Origin: Phyllostachys edulis
Taxonomy: Eukaryota > Streptophyta > Magnoliopsida > Poales > Poaceae
Assembly: GCA_036346405.1 (NCBI GenBank)
Contig: CM070566.1
Location: forward strand, 48,611,268 to 48,675,267
Length of the DNA: 64,000 bases
Direction: 5' to 3'
The first letter of the stretch is position 1. The number at the start of each line of letters is the position of its first letter. Below, piece by piece: positions 1 to 11,339 of this stretch. Position numbers and translations under genes: made by a program. The notes beneath the pieces are model-generated. The model had not been told where the DNA came from, did not search any database, and worked only from the letters and a program-made list of their open reading frames with translations.

Positions 1-1625
1 GGCCTCTGCATCAAGAATGCACACAGCCCATTTTATTAATGAGTTTAAAGCACTGAAATAATTAAAGCTGTTAAACTTGGCTCGAAGCCTTACAATCTAA
101 ATATTTTATAAAAAAAATCGATAGCCAAAGTTTAAAAATTTTAACTGCGCATACTCTAAAATGACAGCTTCTTTTTGTGACTATAGGGGTAGTATATATA
201 GTATAGGGCCTGCAGTATATGCAAGGACTTGCTCGGAGCCTAAATGGATCCTCTGCATTCATAAGAAAAATACAGAGGATCTACAGTGACATGTATTAGG
301 GTATTGTCTTCACCGTATGATCCGAAATAAACAGTCTAGATCGAGAACTACAGTACCAAAGGGGGCCAATAAAATCGACACAATATTTTCACTGCAGTAA
401 ACACACACTATTTCTACACTGTTTGCTACAGTGCACTACGGAGTACCGTTCGCACAGACTTAGAACGCTGCTATGCGGTAACAACATAGAATCCAGATCC
501 CGGATGTACTACTAGTCATGGGACATGGGCTAGTGGCCTAGTGGGTGATGTACTGCTCGGCCTGTTGCCCACTTGCACTAACCAGCCCAACCAGACAGTT
601 TCTGCAGGCTCTTACAGGCCAGTGTTCTGTCCAGTTAGCCCAAGAACCAACCAACCCATGTTTGTATTACATTGCACTGCACGCACCCACTAAAAATCGA
701 AATGAGCACTGCATGCAAGTCTGTTCAGTTCAGTCATTATTCATCAAGAACAAATATCTATGTCTGAATTGGCTAAAACGTTTTCTATTGTTTTCTACTT
801 TTGTATATTCTATTGGGTAAAATGGTCCGTCGAGGTTGTCACCGCCGGACCCGCTGCCAGCCGGGACATGACGGCCGGCAGGAGCGACACAAGAAGGCCG
901 ACGCAGACGGCAGCCTCAGGCATCAACCGTCTGCGCTGCACTGCCTCCTTCCAAGAATCCAGCTCCTCGGCGGTTGACCGTTTGGGCACGGCGGTACGCA
1001 TCTAGCTGCTCGAGAACGAAGCGAGTTAATGATGGTGTGATTCTTCCTCCTCTTCAACTGCTATACGCATACGCCAGAGGTGACCTGATTTCTTACCATC
1101 GGACCACGAGATCGTGCCCTGCGCATTCCTAATGCCTCGTATTCCTACAGCATGTACAAAGTGATTTGAGGAAGGATAAATTCCCGTTGGGTTTGCTTGG
1201 CTACATGCTTGGCTACACCTCTCTTAGAAAAGTTTACGAAGCTAAAAGCAAAATAGTTAATGTTAGGTGATATCAAATCTGTACCAACCTATAAAAAATC
1301 AAATTGAAGATTATATTTAGATATAGACTTGAATATTATGTAGGGCAAATCTTCGATTTAATTTGTTTTTTTAGGTTATACATATTTGCCTCCATCTAAT
1401 ATTAACTACCTTGCTTTAAGATGCATAAACCTTTTTAGAAAGAGGTGTACCAAAGCATGCCCCATTCCCGTTTTGTATTGTTGTTACACACCATTCGAGT
1501 TTGATCTTGAAATTTTTCATAACTACATAACATGTCCTCCCCTACATCTCCTAATTATTTGGAAATTTTTGAAAACTTTTGTATATAGGTAATACTCAGA
1601 TAGTATGGGTAACACATGATATTTC
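1..1625. other. Intergenic sequence, no supported gene
   Basis: AT-rich plant intergenic DNA. A GC-richer patch at about 810-1005 gives short ORFs on both strands. The minus one (63 codons) has a hydrophobic stretch, but no splice context, start or homology that I recognise supports it. Confidence 0.5.
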
Positions 1626-2180
1626 TACTTCACGGTCAATTTACAGATGGCTTGTTGCTTCTCTTGCACTCCGAAAGCGACATTATATTGACACATATTG
1701 CATCTTTATCAATTCCTAGTATGTCATGTTTTAAGCACAGGAATTTTTGCTGGAAAAATAGTGTGGATCCTCCACAGTTCATGTGAGATTAGCTATTTCC
1801 AAAATCAGATCAAGAGGATGGTTGGAAAAAGAAGCAATATTGAATGTTGATGATTGCTCAACAAATTAACTTCGTAATTAAATAGTACATACCATAACAC
1901 GTTTTCATTAATCTAATTTTGATATTTCGACTGAAACCTCATTCCCATACAAATTGTTGGAAATTTAGTTTTTTATCGGTGCAATTTGTTTAGAAGTTAG
2001 TAATAGGAGGCTGGTGGCAATTAGCTGGAACCAGCTTAACATTAAAAAAAATTGCTCAGTCACACCCCTGAATTAGTCAGCACCAATAACTACAACAATG
2101 AAGATATAATAAATCCAAAATAAAGTATGACTGTAAAACTAATTAATTACTCACATCCAAATTAAGAACGGTTGCTAGCT
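1626..2180 (+). repeat. Copy 1 of a local direct duplication
   Basis: This stretch matches 2632-3375 throughout, with many substitutions. Shared landmarks include GTCAATTTACAGATGGCT near the start, GTTCATGTGAGATT in the middle and AAGAACGGTTGCT at the end. It looks like an old direct duplication of non-coding DNA. Confidence 0.7.
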
Positions 2181-2631
2181 TCCCATCTTTGGCTTCTCTT
2201 TTAAAGTCTCTACAATCTCTACCTCTACTTAATTCAGGTGCCTTCGATGTGTTCTGATTATACTGCTTTATAAAATAAAAAAAATCACCGTAGAATTATA
2301 CCGCCTTCTTTAAAAATCTCAGTATAATTCCTCCGTTCCAAACCGACCCTCGGTACGTAAATCACAATAATCTCTGTTAGCCGCCCCAATCAAAATCAAA
2401 GCAACCCCTGTGATGACATGGGGTGTGCATCTCCATTATTCTACCATTTTCTCTAGGGGGTGACGTGTAGTTCTTGATCCATCAAAAGAGGCTGCGAATC
2501 TCGTGCCTTTCTACCGATCGATCGACCAAGCGCGACCTACGTTGCCACGTACAGATCGACGCAACTGGCGTCACCCTATCCCTAGCTACTGTGTCGATTA
2601 GGGTAAATTAAAGTTAGTTGGAACTTTCTCA

Positions 2632-3375
2632 TTCACTTCACTGTCAATTTACAGATGGCTAGCTTGTTGCTTAATTATCTTGTACCCAGAAAGCGACATC
2701 GACACATACTGCATGTTACTTTTTTTGGCAAAGAATAGCAGGTGCAGGGGTGGAGCCATTGATGGGTTCTGTCCGGGCTAGACCGACTCTTCTTAGTTTA
2801 AGTCTTTTATTACTTTAAATTTTTTGAAATTTTTAAGGGGATTTTTATAGACTTTTGGTCTTAGACTTCGGGCTATATCCTGTCTAGCCTGAGACCCAGA
2901 TCCAGCCTGAACGGGTGTGGTTTGGCCTCCTGGTATGTCATGTGTTTAAGCGCAGAAATTTCGCTGGAAAAGGGTGTGGATTCTTCGCAGTTCATGTGAG
3001 ATTCGCTTGTTCTAAATCAGCTAAGGGGAAGGTGGAAAAGGAAGCGATTAATATTTGAAATGATTTGCTCAACAGATTACCTTCGTAATTCAATTAGTAC
3101 ATACCAGAACACGCTTTTGCTAATCTAATTTTGGTGTTTCGATTGAAATCGATCGAACTCCCATACACGTTGTTGGAAATTAGTTGGTGCAATTTGTTTA
3201 GAAGTCAGTAATAGGAGGCTGGCGGCAAGCTGGAATCAGTTGAACACGTAAAATTGGTCACACCCCTGAATTGGTCAACAACAATAGCTATAATAATGAA
3301 GATATAATAAATCCAAATTAAATCAGGACCATTTATTAATTAACTACTCACCTCCCAATCAAGAACGGTTGCTTA
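2632..3375 (+). repeat. Copy 2 of a local direct duplication, with an insertion
   Basis: Second copy of the 1626-2180 segment. It is about 190 bp longer because of extra sequence at roughly 2718-2931, beginning near GGTGCAGGGGTGGAGCC, which copy 1 lacks. I see no clear terminal repeats on that extra sequence, so its class is open; a SINE or MITE relic is possible. Confidence 0.6.
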
Positions 3376-3594
3376 CAGTAAGAATAGAAATACATTGCTA
3401 CTCCCTTCTTATACCGGAATTCTTTATTGACAATAATTAATATTTCTGAAATTAAATAAGTAGGAAAGGCAGGTCACACAACAACGATCAGTTTGGACAA
3501 TTTAGTAAGGCGAAACACATCGGTAGTTTGATGCGAAGCAGAACACGTACGGGACGCTATTCCAAACGTCGTCCAGATTCAGACGTGGTTCGCG

Positions 3595-4060
3595 GAGTTT
3601 TTGGCTAATCAGCACATTTGTGTTCCGTATTTATAAATCTAATCATACGAAAATCGTATTTATAAAAATGGTACCGCTGGTGCACGGTCACCGTACGCCA
3701 ACGGCTGCCGTGCTGACACGTGGCATTGGCGCACAGTCACCGTGCGCCAACGCCTCTCACGTCGCCACGTGGCGCGTTGGCGCACGGTGGCAACGCGTCA
3801 ACGCCCTGTGCGTCGACACATGTCGCTGAAAAATAAATTTTGAGCTGAAAAAATGAATTAAATTGAATTTGTGTGGACACGTGTCGACGCGACGTATGCG
3901 GCAACGCGTTATTCTTTGGCGCCAACGTGCCACGCGTGGCGGCGTGAGGCGTTGCTATGACGGTGACCGTGCGCCAACGGTGCCATTTTTGCAAATACGA
4001 TTTTCACGTGATTAGATTTGCAAATACGGGACACAAACACGCTAGATTAGCCAAAAATTC
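3595..4060. mobile_element. Foldback MITE, Mutator-like (9-bp TSD)
   Basis: The ends are long inverted repeats: the left end GAGTTTTTGGCTAATC mirrors the right end GATTAGCCAAAAATTC, and the match continues inward for about 100 bases, including CGTATTT and the GC-rich GGTCACCG part. The flanks TGGTTCGCG (3586-3594) and TGGTTCACG (4061-4069) form a 9-bp target-site duplication with one mismatch. Long TIRs and a 9-bp duplication are typical of Mutator-like MITEs. It holds no gene. Confidence 0.75.
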
Positions 4061-4741
4061 TGGTTCACGACTGCGTCCCTCTTAGTCTTGCAATTGCTAG
4101 TCCTCTTTTCCTACATTTTAAATTTCATAAACAACAATTATTAATACTAAAAAAATCGGTTCTTACACTCCACGCGGTATTTTCCTTGTTAATGCAGAAA
4201 TTGTCACTTTCCTAGCATGACTGCTCGTACATAACTACATACCTGAATTGTTTTGGAAGGTACGGCTGCCTCGAACATTGGATTCTCTTAAGCATACGAG
4301 CGTGTGCATAGCTGTTTCACTGGTTTTGCCTAAATTGACATATTTTTTATTTATAATAGCAAAAATATTTTCTGTTCGTACGAATTTACAAAAATAGACC
4401 ATGGCAGGCACCACCACACTCCCCGTCCATGAAAATCACCTTCCGTGCTCTCAACCCGCAGCAGGAACGTGCCCATGTGCGTATGTCGTCATGCCGCAGA
4501 CTCGGAGCGCAACAGATGATTTGCCGCGCACAGGGATCGTGGAAGATGACTTCAGCGGGCTAGGAGTACGATAGAGAACACGTGTTGTCTGACTAACATG
4601 TACACGTGCCGGAATACGGTGGCTTTGCTGCACTCGTCAGGCCGTGGCTGCCATGTCAGCGTGATGGGGTTGGGAACAGGATCGTGTTTCGTAAACGTGG
4701 GCCCATGTGATTTAGACGATGCGCGCCTGCCTGGCCGCCCC
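4061..4741 (+). other. Upstream region of HIPP gene A
   Basis: About 680 bases between the foldback MITE and the gene A TATA box. I see no gene. GC content rises towards the gene, from about 4440 onward. Confidence 0.4.
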
Positions 4742-4750
4742 TTATTTATA
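4742..4750 (+). promoter_or_regulatory. Putative TATA box of HIPP gene A
   Basis: TTATTTATA lies 73 bp upstream of the ATG. The same motif (TTATTTATG) precedes the other three family members, at 15631, 35661 and 45525. Confidence 0.6.
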
Positions 4751-4814
4751 CGCCTCTCTCTGCTAGTCTCCTCTCGACCCCCCGCGTCCATGTAAGAAAC
4801 AGCTCACACCGAGC

Positions 4815-6491
4815 ATGGCAGAGGTGATCTCTCTCTCTCTCTCTGATTTGCAAGACACGGCATGGGATGTGCGTTCTACAATTATGTGTTTGTGTGTGTG
4901 TGTTTTTTTTTTTGAAGTGGAAATAATGTTTGTGTATTGCATGGAACTTTGGTGTCGATCTCTTTCTAAAGATCAATTCTGGTTGCATTCGTCTTCAGAA
5001 AATACAGGAAACAATGGAGCCGGGAGCCAAGAATATATTCTAGAAGTTTCTATCTAATATGTGCTTAGGAATATATGATTCCTGTAATTCTGAATCTACC
5101 TACTATATCTTCAGTTTTTTTCCCTGTGAATTTGGTTTCTACTGGGAACAGGGACTGTAAACTCAGAGATGCTATGCAGTTCAACTGCATTGCTATATGA
5201 CAAATCGAAGATTGAATTGGTGTGGGAATCACTATCTTAAATTGTTTGTACTATAATTTTCTCAAATAAGCTATTTGTGTTCTAAAATGAAAATTGCTAA
5301 ATTTTGCGTCCTTGAGTTTTTTTAGTGCCTTAATTCATAAGATAACTGCCAAGAAAACCGCATTAATTTGTTGAACTTGAGTACTTGACAATGTTTTAAG
5401 AAAGGTCTAAAATATTAATTTCTTTTCTTGTGATAGCTCCACGAGTACATCACAATGTTGTTCAATGTTTTAAGAAAGTCCAAAATATTATTGTCTTTCG
5501 ATGTGATAGCTCCACTGGTTTTGATGACTCCTTACTTCAGTGCTGTCAAAAGAACAATGATCAAATTCACTAATGCTGTTGTCAACACAGATCTCCACAA
5601 TAATCTTGACGGTTGACCTTGATTGCCATCAGTGCTGCAAAAAAATCCGCAAGATTCTATGCAAGCTCCAAGGTAAAACCTCTCCAATGTAGTACTACTA
5701 TTGTTCATTCATCTCAATAGAAACACTCAACATGAATTTCTTTAAAATAATTAACACAACATTAGCTTAACAAACACACAATCACGTACTCATTCATAAT
5801 TTCTACTTGTGCAGATCAGGAGAGGATCAGGACGATCTCGTACGACGACGAGAGCAGCACCATCGCGATCGTCGGGCCGTTCGATCCGCACAAGCTCTCT
5901 TGCAAGATCAGATGCAAGGGAGGCAAGGTGATCAAGGACATCCAGATCATGGACGGCGACAAGACGGCAAGAATGGCAGAGCCACCGCTGCCGATCAGCA
6001 ACGGCAAGCAGAAACCGAAAGGGAAGCCGACGGAAAAGCCGCCGGCGGCTCAGCCAACTCCCCATGACAGAGAGATATCAGCGCTAGTGCCGGCGATCGT
6101 TGACAAGAAGAAGCCGAAAGAGAGGCCGGCCAAGCTCGAGCCGCCGAATGAGAAGGCTATTGACCTGCCAATAGTAGCACCGGTGGAGAAGGAGAAACCG
6201 AGAGAGAGGCCGCCACAGCCGCCGGCTGGGAAGCACGTTCTGACGGTGGAGATCCCGTCGTGGCCGGCGCCGCCGCCGGTGGTGGGACCAGCGGGCCCTT
6301 GCGGCTGCTCGCCGTGCTACCAGGGGTACTACGGGGGGTGCAGGCGCTGCCACTGCGGCAGGGTGTACGGCTACGCCGTCGGCCCGTCGGCGGGGTGCTA
6401 CGGTGGCGCCGGCGCGCCCTACTGCGGCGCGTACAGGGGATGCCAGCTCTTCAGCGAGGAGGACCCGACGGCCGCTTGCAGCATCATGTGA
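4815..6491 (+). CDS. HIPP gene A: HMA-domain, Lys/Pro-rich, prenylated protein (Pi21-like class)
   Basis: Predicted three-exon gene, 255 aa. Exons: 4815-4823 (M-A-E), 5591-5672 and 5815-6491, all with GT/AG borders; the spliced frame is open to TGA. Exons 2 and 3 encode a ferredoxin-like HMA domain (about residues 4-68) with the metal loop DLDCHQC, so the CxxC cysteines are intact. Next comes a linker rich in Lys and Pro with recurring KPKGKP, KPKERP and KPRERP motifs, then a Gly/Cys-rich tail with many CxC and CxxC pairs. The last four residues, CSIM, fit a CaaX box; terminal Met favours farnesylation, so the product should be membrane-tethered. The family (HIPPs, including rice blast-susceptibility Pi21) binds metals or partner proteins and is targeted by blast effectors. 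The start is chosen because paralogs share M-A-E-(K) before the intron. Splicing is inferred; no transcript was seen. Confidence 0.8.
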
Positions 6492-6497
6492 TTGGTC

Positions 6498-6752
6498 CAG
6501 GGAAAATAATTTCACCGAAATTTCCGTGATTTCCCCCTCTCCCCTCGATTTTTTTATAATTCGCTTAAAAAATTCGGAAATATTTGAATTTGGACAAATT
6601 ACATCCTAAATTTGATTTTGGACAAAATTCTGTCTAATTCAAGTCCAAATTTCATACAGTTTGAAAACGCACCGAAATTTTAAACCGAAATTCCGAAATT
6701 TTGGTGATTTCAGCCCCAACAAAAAAATTTCAGAAACAAATAAAGCTCCCTG
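6498..6752. mobile_element. hAT-type MITE in the 3' UTR of gene A
   Basis: A 255-bp element with ends CAGGGAAAATAATT and, on the other strand, CAGGGAGCTTTATT. It is flanked by a perfect 8-bp duplication GATTGGTC (6490-6497 and 6753-6760). A CAGGG terminus with an 8-bp duplication is the Ac/Ds-like hAT signature. The left duplication starts inside the TGA stop codon. The interior is rich in GAAATTTC-type words and is related in inverted orientation to 11340-11530. Confidence 0.88.
6739..6744 (+). promoter_or_regulatory. AATAAA poly(A)-signal-like motif supplied by the MITE
   Basis: AATAAA lies in the right terminal repeat of the hAT MITE, about 250 bases after the gene A stop codon, where a 3' end would be expected. 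Use as a signal is inferred. Confidence 0.4.
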
Positions 6753-7562
6753 GATTGGTCTTGTTTTTCTTCCTGGATTTTAAGTAGTTTTTCTTGCATA
6801 ATTGAATTGGAGTTGAGTAATTCTGCATAACTTCCAATGGAATTCAGTAATTTTTGCACAGATTGAAGCTTTTACAGATTGGTCCCTGCTTTTCTGTACA
6901 TCGCATTGCCATGCAGATTTCAGAGCATCAGTCTTACTCGGAGTGGCAAAACACTGATGCGGATTGTCCATAATAGCTGGTGGCTAAACCACCCTATCTT
7001 GTCAATTGTGATACTACAATAAATAATAGAGTAAATTTCGCAAAACTTCACATATTTTGTACAAACTATCGCAAAGCTTCAGATTTAAAGCTCAATTTCA
7101 TAAAACTCTAGATTTAAGGAGATATGTTAACACAAAACTCCAGATTTAAACAAATCTGGATAATCACAGAGCCTCACAATGTCACAAAGCCACCTTCACA
7201 AACCCATCTCACTGCCACCCCAAGAGCAAGCTCCAAAGCCAACATAATCCGACTCCCAGCTCATACCTCCACCATAAGCCTCTCCCTCACCAACTTCACC
7301 CCTCACAAAACACCTCCCCTTAAGCTCTTCCCTTCACAAGCAAACACAAGCCCTCATTTCTTTCCCCCAGTCGTGAGCACCCAACACAAAGGCAAGCAAG
7401 CCAAAACCACAGCCAACTTCCACTGCCAACACAAGAGCAAGCAACAAGCAAACCAAGCACTGTCAACCAACAAAGCCAAAACCACAAGCCCATCCCATGA
7501 TTCCACAAGGCAAGGCCAAAGCAAGAGCAAGCCACCAGCCTCACCAAGCATCACCCACCATA

Positions 7563-8040
7563 GTTATTACAGACGATTCTTGTTAATAACCGTCTGTGAC
7601 TCATCACAGACGGTTTTACAATACAAACAGTCTGTAATAATCGAAGACATCACAAACCGTTTGTATTCAAAATCGTATGTGAATTATCACAGACTGTTAG
7701 GATTAAAAACCGTCTGTTATGTGTTCGATTATTACAGACAGTTTACTTTTAGAACCGTTTGTGATACATATCACAGACGGTTCTTGTTAATAACCATCTG
7801 TAACTCATCACAAACGATTTTACAATACAAACAGTCTGTAATAATCGAAGACATCACAAACCGTTTGTATTCAAAACCGTATGTGAATTATCACAGACTG
7901 TTAGGATTAAAAACCGTCTGTTATGTGTCCGATTATCACAGACGGTTTACTTTTAGAACCGTATATGATACATATCACAGACGATTTGTTCCACTAAACC
8001 GCCTGTTATATTTCCTTATATAGCTAAAAAATATTCTTAT
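7563..8040 (+). repeat. CACAGACGG/CCGTCTGTG subterminal-type repeat array
   Basis: Repeats of a motif close to ATCACAGACGGTT alternate with its reverse complement about every 30-50 bases, in two nearly identical blocks of about 215 bp (7563-7780 and 7780-7990). The array and the adjoining sequence to about 8195 match the right part of the element at 11571-13019 in reverse orientation, so this is a truncated end of that family carried inside the Mutator-like element. Confidence 0.75.
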
Positions 8041-8195
8041 TTTTCACTGGTCAGTAATGCCGTCATGTCGTTATACCAAGACCATTTACATATATAGAAG
8101 ACAGTAAATACAAATTCAATCGGTTTTTTAATTTTTGTATTTATATATGGCCAAGCAGCGTGGTCAGTCGCTTCTTACAAAGATTTTTGAAAAAA

Positions 8196-8453
8196 GAGCA
8201 AATTTCGCAAAACTCCACATATTTTGTACAAAATATTGTGAAGCTCCAGATTTAAGGCTTACTTTCACAAAACTCCATATTTAAATAGGTATGTTATCAC
8301 AAAACTCCAGATTTTTAATCTGGAGTTTTGTTAACAATCTGGAGTTTTGTGATAACATACCTCTTTAAATCTAGAGTATTGTGAAAGTGAGCCTTAAATC
8401 TAGAGCTTTGCGATAGTTTGTATAAAATATGTGGAGTTTTATGAAATTTACTC
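8196..8453. repeat. Nearly perfect 258-bp foldback
   Basis: Two arms of about 120 bases pair around a short centre near 8315-8330, where AATCTGGAGTTTTG repeats in inverted form. The same arm appears once more at 7029-7150. DNA or RNA from here could form a long hairpin. Confidence 0.8.
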
Positions 8454-8462
8454 TAAATAATA

Positions 8463-9735
8463 TGATGAGTCTACAAGACAAACAGAATCAGGTTCTTCTG
8501 CAATCATAAAAGGAATGCTTGTGGAAAGTAATCTTTGGAACATTTGTAGTCCTTAGACTGGCCTCATGCACGCGTAAGTGACACAAATCATAGAATGGTA
8601 GAAGACAATGCAAAGAACATCTGAAACTTTGGCCTTGTCCAAAAATGTTTTGTACCCCAGCCCAATGTTTTGTTGTGTACTAGGTCTGTGTAATACCTTA
8701 CAGAGTTCCCTTGTCAATCCTTCCTCAAGTGTTGCGTTTGTGTAGCTTTGTACAGTACTGACCATGTTAAGCAGTATATGACTTGAAAGCAGAGTCTCAA
8801 CTCTCAAGATATAGCAAGTTCTCAGGAAGAAAGAAGACAGTGAAGCAGCAAAGCAAAGTTCCCCTGTGGTATCTTCTAATTAGGTCATAAATTTTGGGGG
8901 CGACTATTACACAGGTGACTATTTTTTTGAAAAACCACAAGTCACTTTTTGATGGTTGAGAACGCTCCAAGATTCATGCAAAACCTAACCTAACCCATCC
9001 AACACTCACCTCTCCACCCCTGCACCGCTTCCACCCCCACGCTGCCTCCACGCCTACCTCCAGCATCGGCGAGCCCCACTAACGAGCACCTCCCCTACCG
9101 CCCGCCTCTCCAGCGCCCCCCCTCCCGCTCATCCTCTTCCTCGTCTTGGTGGCTACCACCATCGCCTCCTAACCATTTCAGTCTCGTCGCCCCCGCCGAC
9201 CTCCACCGCCCTCCTCCTTGCCTATGTCCGGCGGCACCGCCGCTGCCGCCGTCCACCGCCAGTCTACCGCCACCTCGGCCTCCCTCTAAGCTTTGGGGGT
9301 ATTAGTGAATCCTAACCCTAACTCGCTGCCGCCGGCCAGAGAAGAAGAAGAGGACCTCGAGCACGAATATCCACGCTCGATCCAAGGGTGAGAAAATTGA
9401 CTGAAACTTAAGCAATTTTCAGGCAGCTTTGCATTAGCAATTCCGTAAATTTTATATGATATAGGGCACAGTGCACCGTATAAATTAGCACAGCTGGAGG
9501 AACCATATGCCATTCTGTGTGGTGCAGAGCAGAGTCTAGTGCTTCAATCATACCATGATTCGCGAACTTGCGGTTGTAGTGGACTGATTCCGTTGGCGTT
9601 CGATTCGGAGGATCTGATGATGCCAAAATTGGGGGGAAAACCGTGCACATCGATGATATGCTTTTCAAGCAGATCTTACTAGCTTCTCCTGAATGGCTGT
9701 TAGAACAGCTAATAGGTATAAAGTCATTCACAGCA
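8463..9735. other. 3' flank of gene A; no supported gene
   Basis: 8463-8530 matches the flank of gene D at 48022-48100 (GTGATGAGTCTAC and GAATCAGGTTCT), so it belongs to the ancestral gene unit. 8990-9370 is a C-rich low-complexity stretch. About 9609-9725 reads on the plus strand as an open stretch including DDMLFKQILLASPEWLLEQL, which looks protein-like and may be a stranded exon of an unrecognised gene; it has no start or complete frame. Confidence 0.4.
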
Positions 9736-11010
9736 AGCATTCGGTTGGCACAGATGTAACTCTGTAAATAGTGTATATATTGCTCATCATATATGGATCC
9801 TGATTAAGAATGCATCAACAGTTTAATACAAAAGGTACAGCCCTCAATGCAGAGGTTAATATCATAATCCAGCCCTTGATCGAAACCATTTGACATTTGC
9901 TAATATAGAAAGCGGCATCTGCATTTCATTCTTGATGAAGGCCAAAGCCAGAGTCCTTAATAAGAGCATTAGGAACTAAAGTACACAGCTTGCATAACTG
10001 AATTTGGGTAGCTGAAGATTTTTGCCAAGTGAATGGTATACCATCTAGCACCTGTGTCACTGCTTTCATGGACCTTGTCAGTTGTCACGCTCACGCACCA
10101 AGCCACTTCCAAATACGCACCAGATGACAAATGGCATCTATTGCTGCTCCAACTGAGGTGAAAACTAAAGAGATCCTACGAGTAACAAATGTCACCTAAC
10201 CTTGTTTACGAATAATGTCAATTTCTCCATCTCTTCAAGCACTTCCTGGTCACTACCAGGCTTATAGATAGCTTGAATATTATTGCTAAAAGCAATCCGA
10301 GTGCCAAGTGCCGGCATCTATTCCCAACATGTGCCATCTTTGTAAAACAAAATTACCAGTAGCCTCCTAATGAAAGTGCCTATCCATACAAAACTAACCA
10401 CGAAAAGCGAAACTGTACATGTACGCTGGGATTCTTGACTGACTTGAAAGCTTCCGCTCAAGCGATTCTCTCTCTTTCTCTCTCTCTCTCTTTTGAGAAA
10501 GGTACATGACAAGGCACATAACGGTAAGTTGGTGACAGCTTATCATCATAATCACATAAAGTGACTTAGATTCAGTATGTAGTTTCCACAAAGCTGAAGC
10601 TCCTAAAAGATGTAATAATAGGCATTGGGACGGCTCCCAGCTGGCTTTTGCTGGTAGAAGCAAACAGCAGGCTTCCTTGTGGGGGAGAAGACGAAAGTCA
10701 CAGCCGGCATGAACCTGGAGAAGCTAAAAGCCGGAAGTTGCCTGGGTAGCTTTCCACAGTTTTTGCAGGTTAGAGTTCTGCATTTACTACTAGAGTTGAC
10801 GAAAATTACGTCCCTCATACTAGGTATAAATATTCAACCTAACCTCTCTCAACCGTTCTCTCATCCACAGGCCATGGGAGTTCGTATGGATGGAGCAGCG
10901 GGACTAGGGTTAGCGCCCCCGAACCAAATTGGATGGTTCGAAAAAAAAAAGAAGATACAAATTGGATTGCAAACCTTTCGTTTGAGCTTTCATGGGTCGA
11001 GTGGGCTGGA
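9736..11010 (+). repeat. Common 3'-flank segment of the HIPP units, uninterrupted copy
   Basis: This segment recurs after other genes of the array: after B in pieces (19531-19837, 28673-28854, 33481-33578, 34286-35010), after C (38998-39305) and after D (48117-48216 and 51677-51978). Landmarks are TCGGTTGGCACAGATGTAAC, CACTTCCTGGTCACTACCAG, GAGTGCCAAGTGCC and GTAAAACAAAATTAC. This copy lacks the insertions found in the others, so it serves as the empty-site reference. No gene is visible in it. Confidence 0.85.
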
Positions 11011-11339
11011 ACGAAAAGTCCACCTCACGCATCTCGTTTCTTCCACGCGCCGACCACACGAGGCCACCAACGACGCCCACCTCAGCATGACTTCATCTCT
11101 TTTCCTCACCTCAGCATGACTTCATCTCTTGTCCCACGCTGCTACACCTCCTCGCCGTCGAGTTGTCCCGATGTGCCGACCAGCTCGCCGTTGAGCCGCC
11201 TCGCCACGGTCTGACGACAACGGCAAAGACGCCGGCTGCCACGCCATCGCTGCATGCAGCCGGGCAAGTGCTACCTGATCTACAGTTATTTTTGAGAATT
11301 TCTTAAGCTGGCTTACAGGAACAAATTTCGTTTTCGAAT

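Larger units (their letters stand above)
7029..8453. mobile_element. Mutator-like composite element (9-bp TSD)
   Basis: 1425-bp element. The left end GAGTAAATTTCGCAAAAC mirrors the right end (ATGAAATTTACTC), with similarity for about 110 bases of the type ACTCCACATATTTTGTAC and ACTCCAGATTTAAA. A perfect 9-bp duplication TAAATAATA flanks it (7020-7028 and 8454-8462). The homologous flank of gene D (about 47998-48030) lacks the element. The interior holds a CA-rich stretch at 7150-7560 with a 299-codon low-complexity open frame (7124-8023), then CACAGACGG repeats, then a second full foldback at 8196-8453. The open frame looks like a by-product of base composition. Confidence 0.8.

Noticed and set aside
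810..1001. 63-codon minus-strand ORF with a hydrophobic segment
   Set aside because: No splice or start context, a competing plus-strand frame of similar quality, and no family recognised.
4815..5057. 80-codon ORF starting at the gene A ATG and running into the intron
   Set aside because: It reads through the (TC)n and (GT)n tracts of intron 1; the paralogs show that only M-A-E is exon.
7124..8023. 299-codon plus-strand ORF
   Set aside because: Its first half is low-complexity Ser/Thr/Lys/Pro from CA-rich DNA and its second half is the CACAGACGG repeat read in frame. It crosses a transposon end and is not gene-like.
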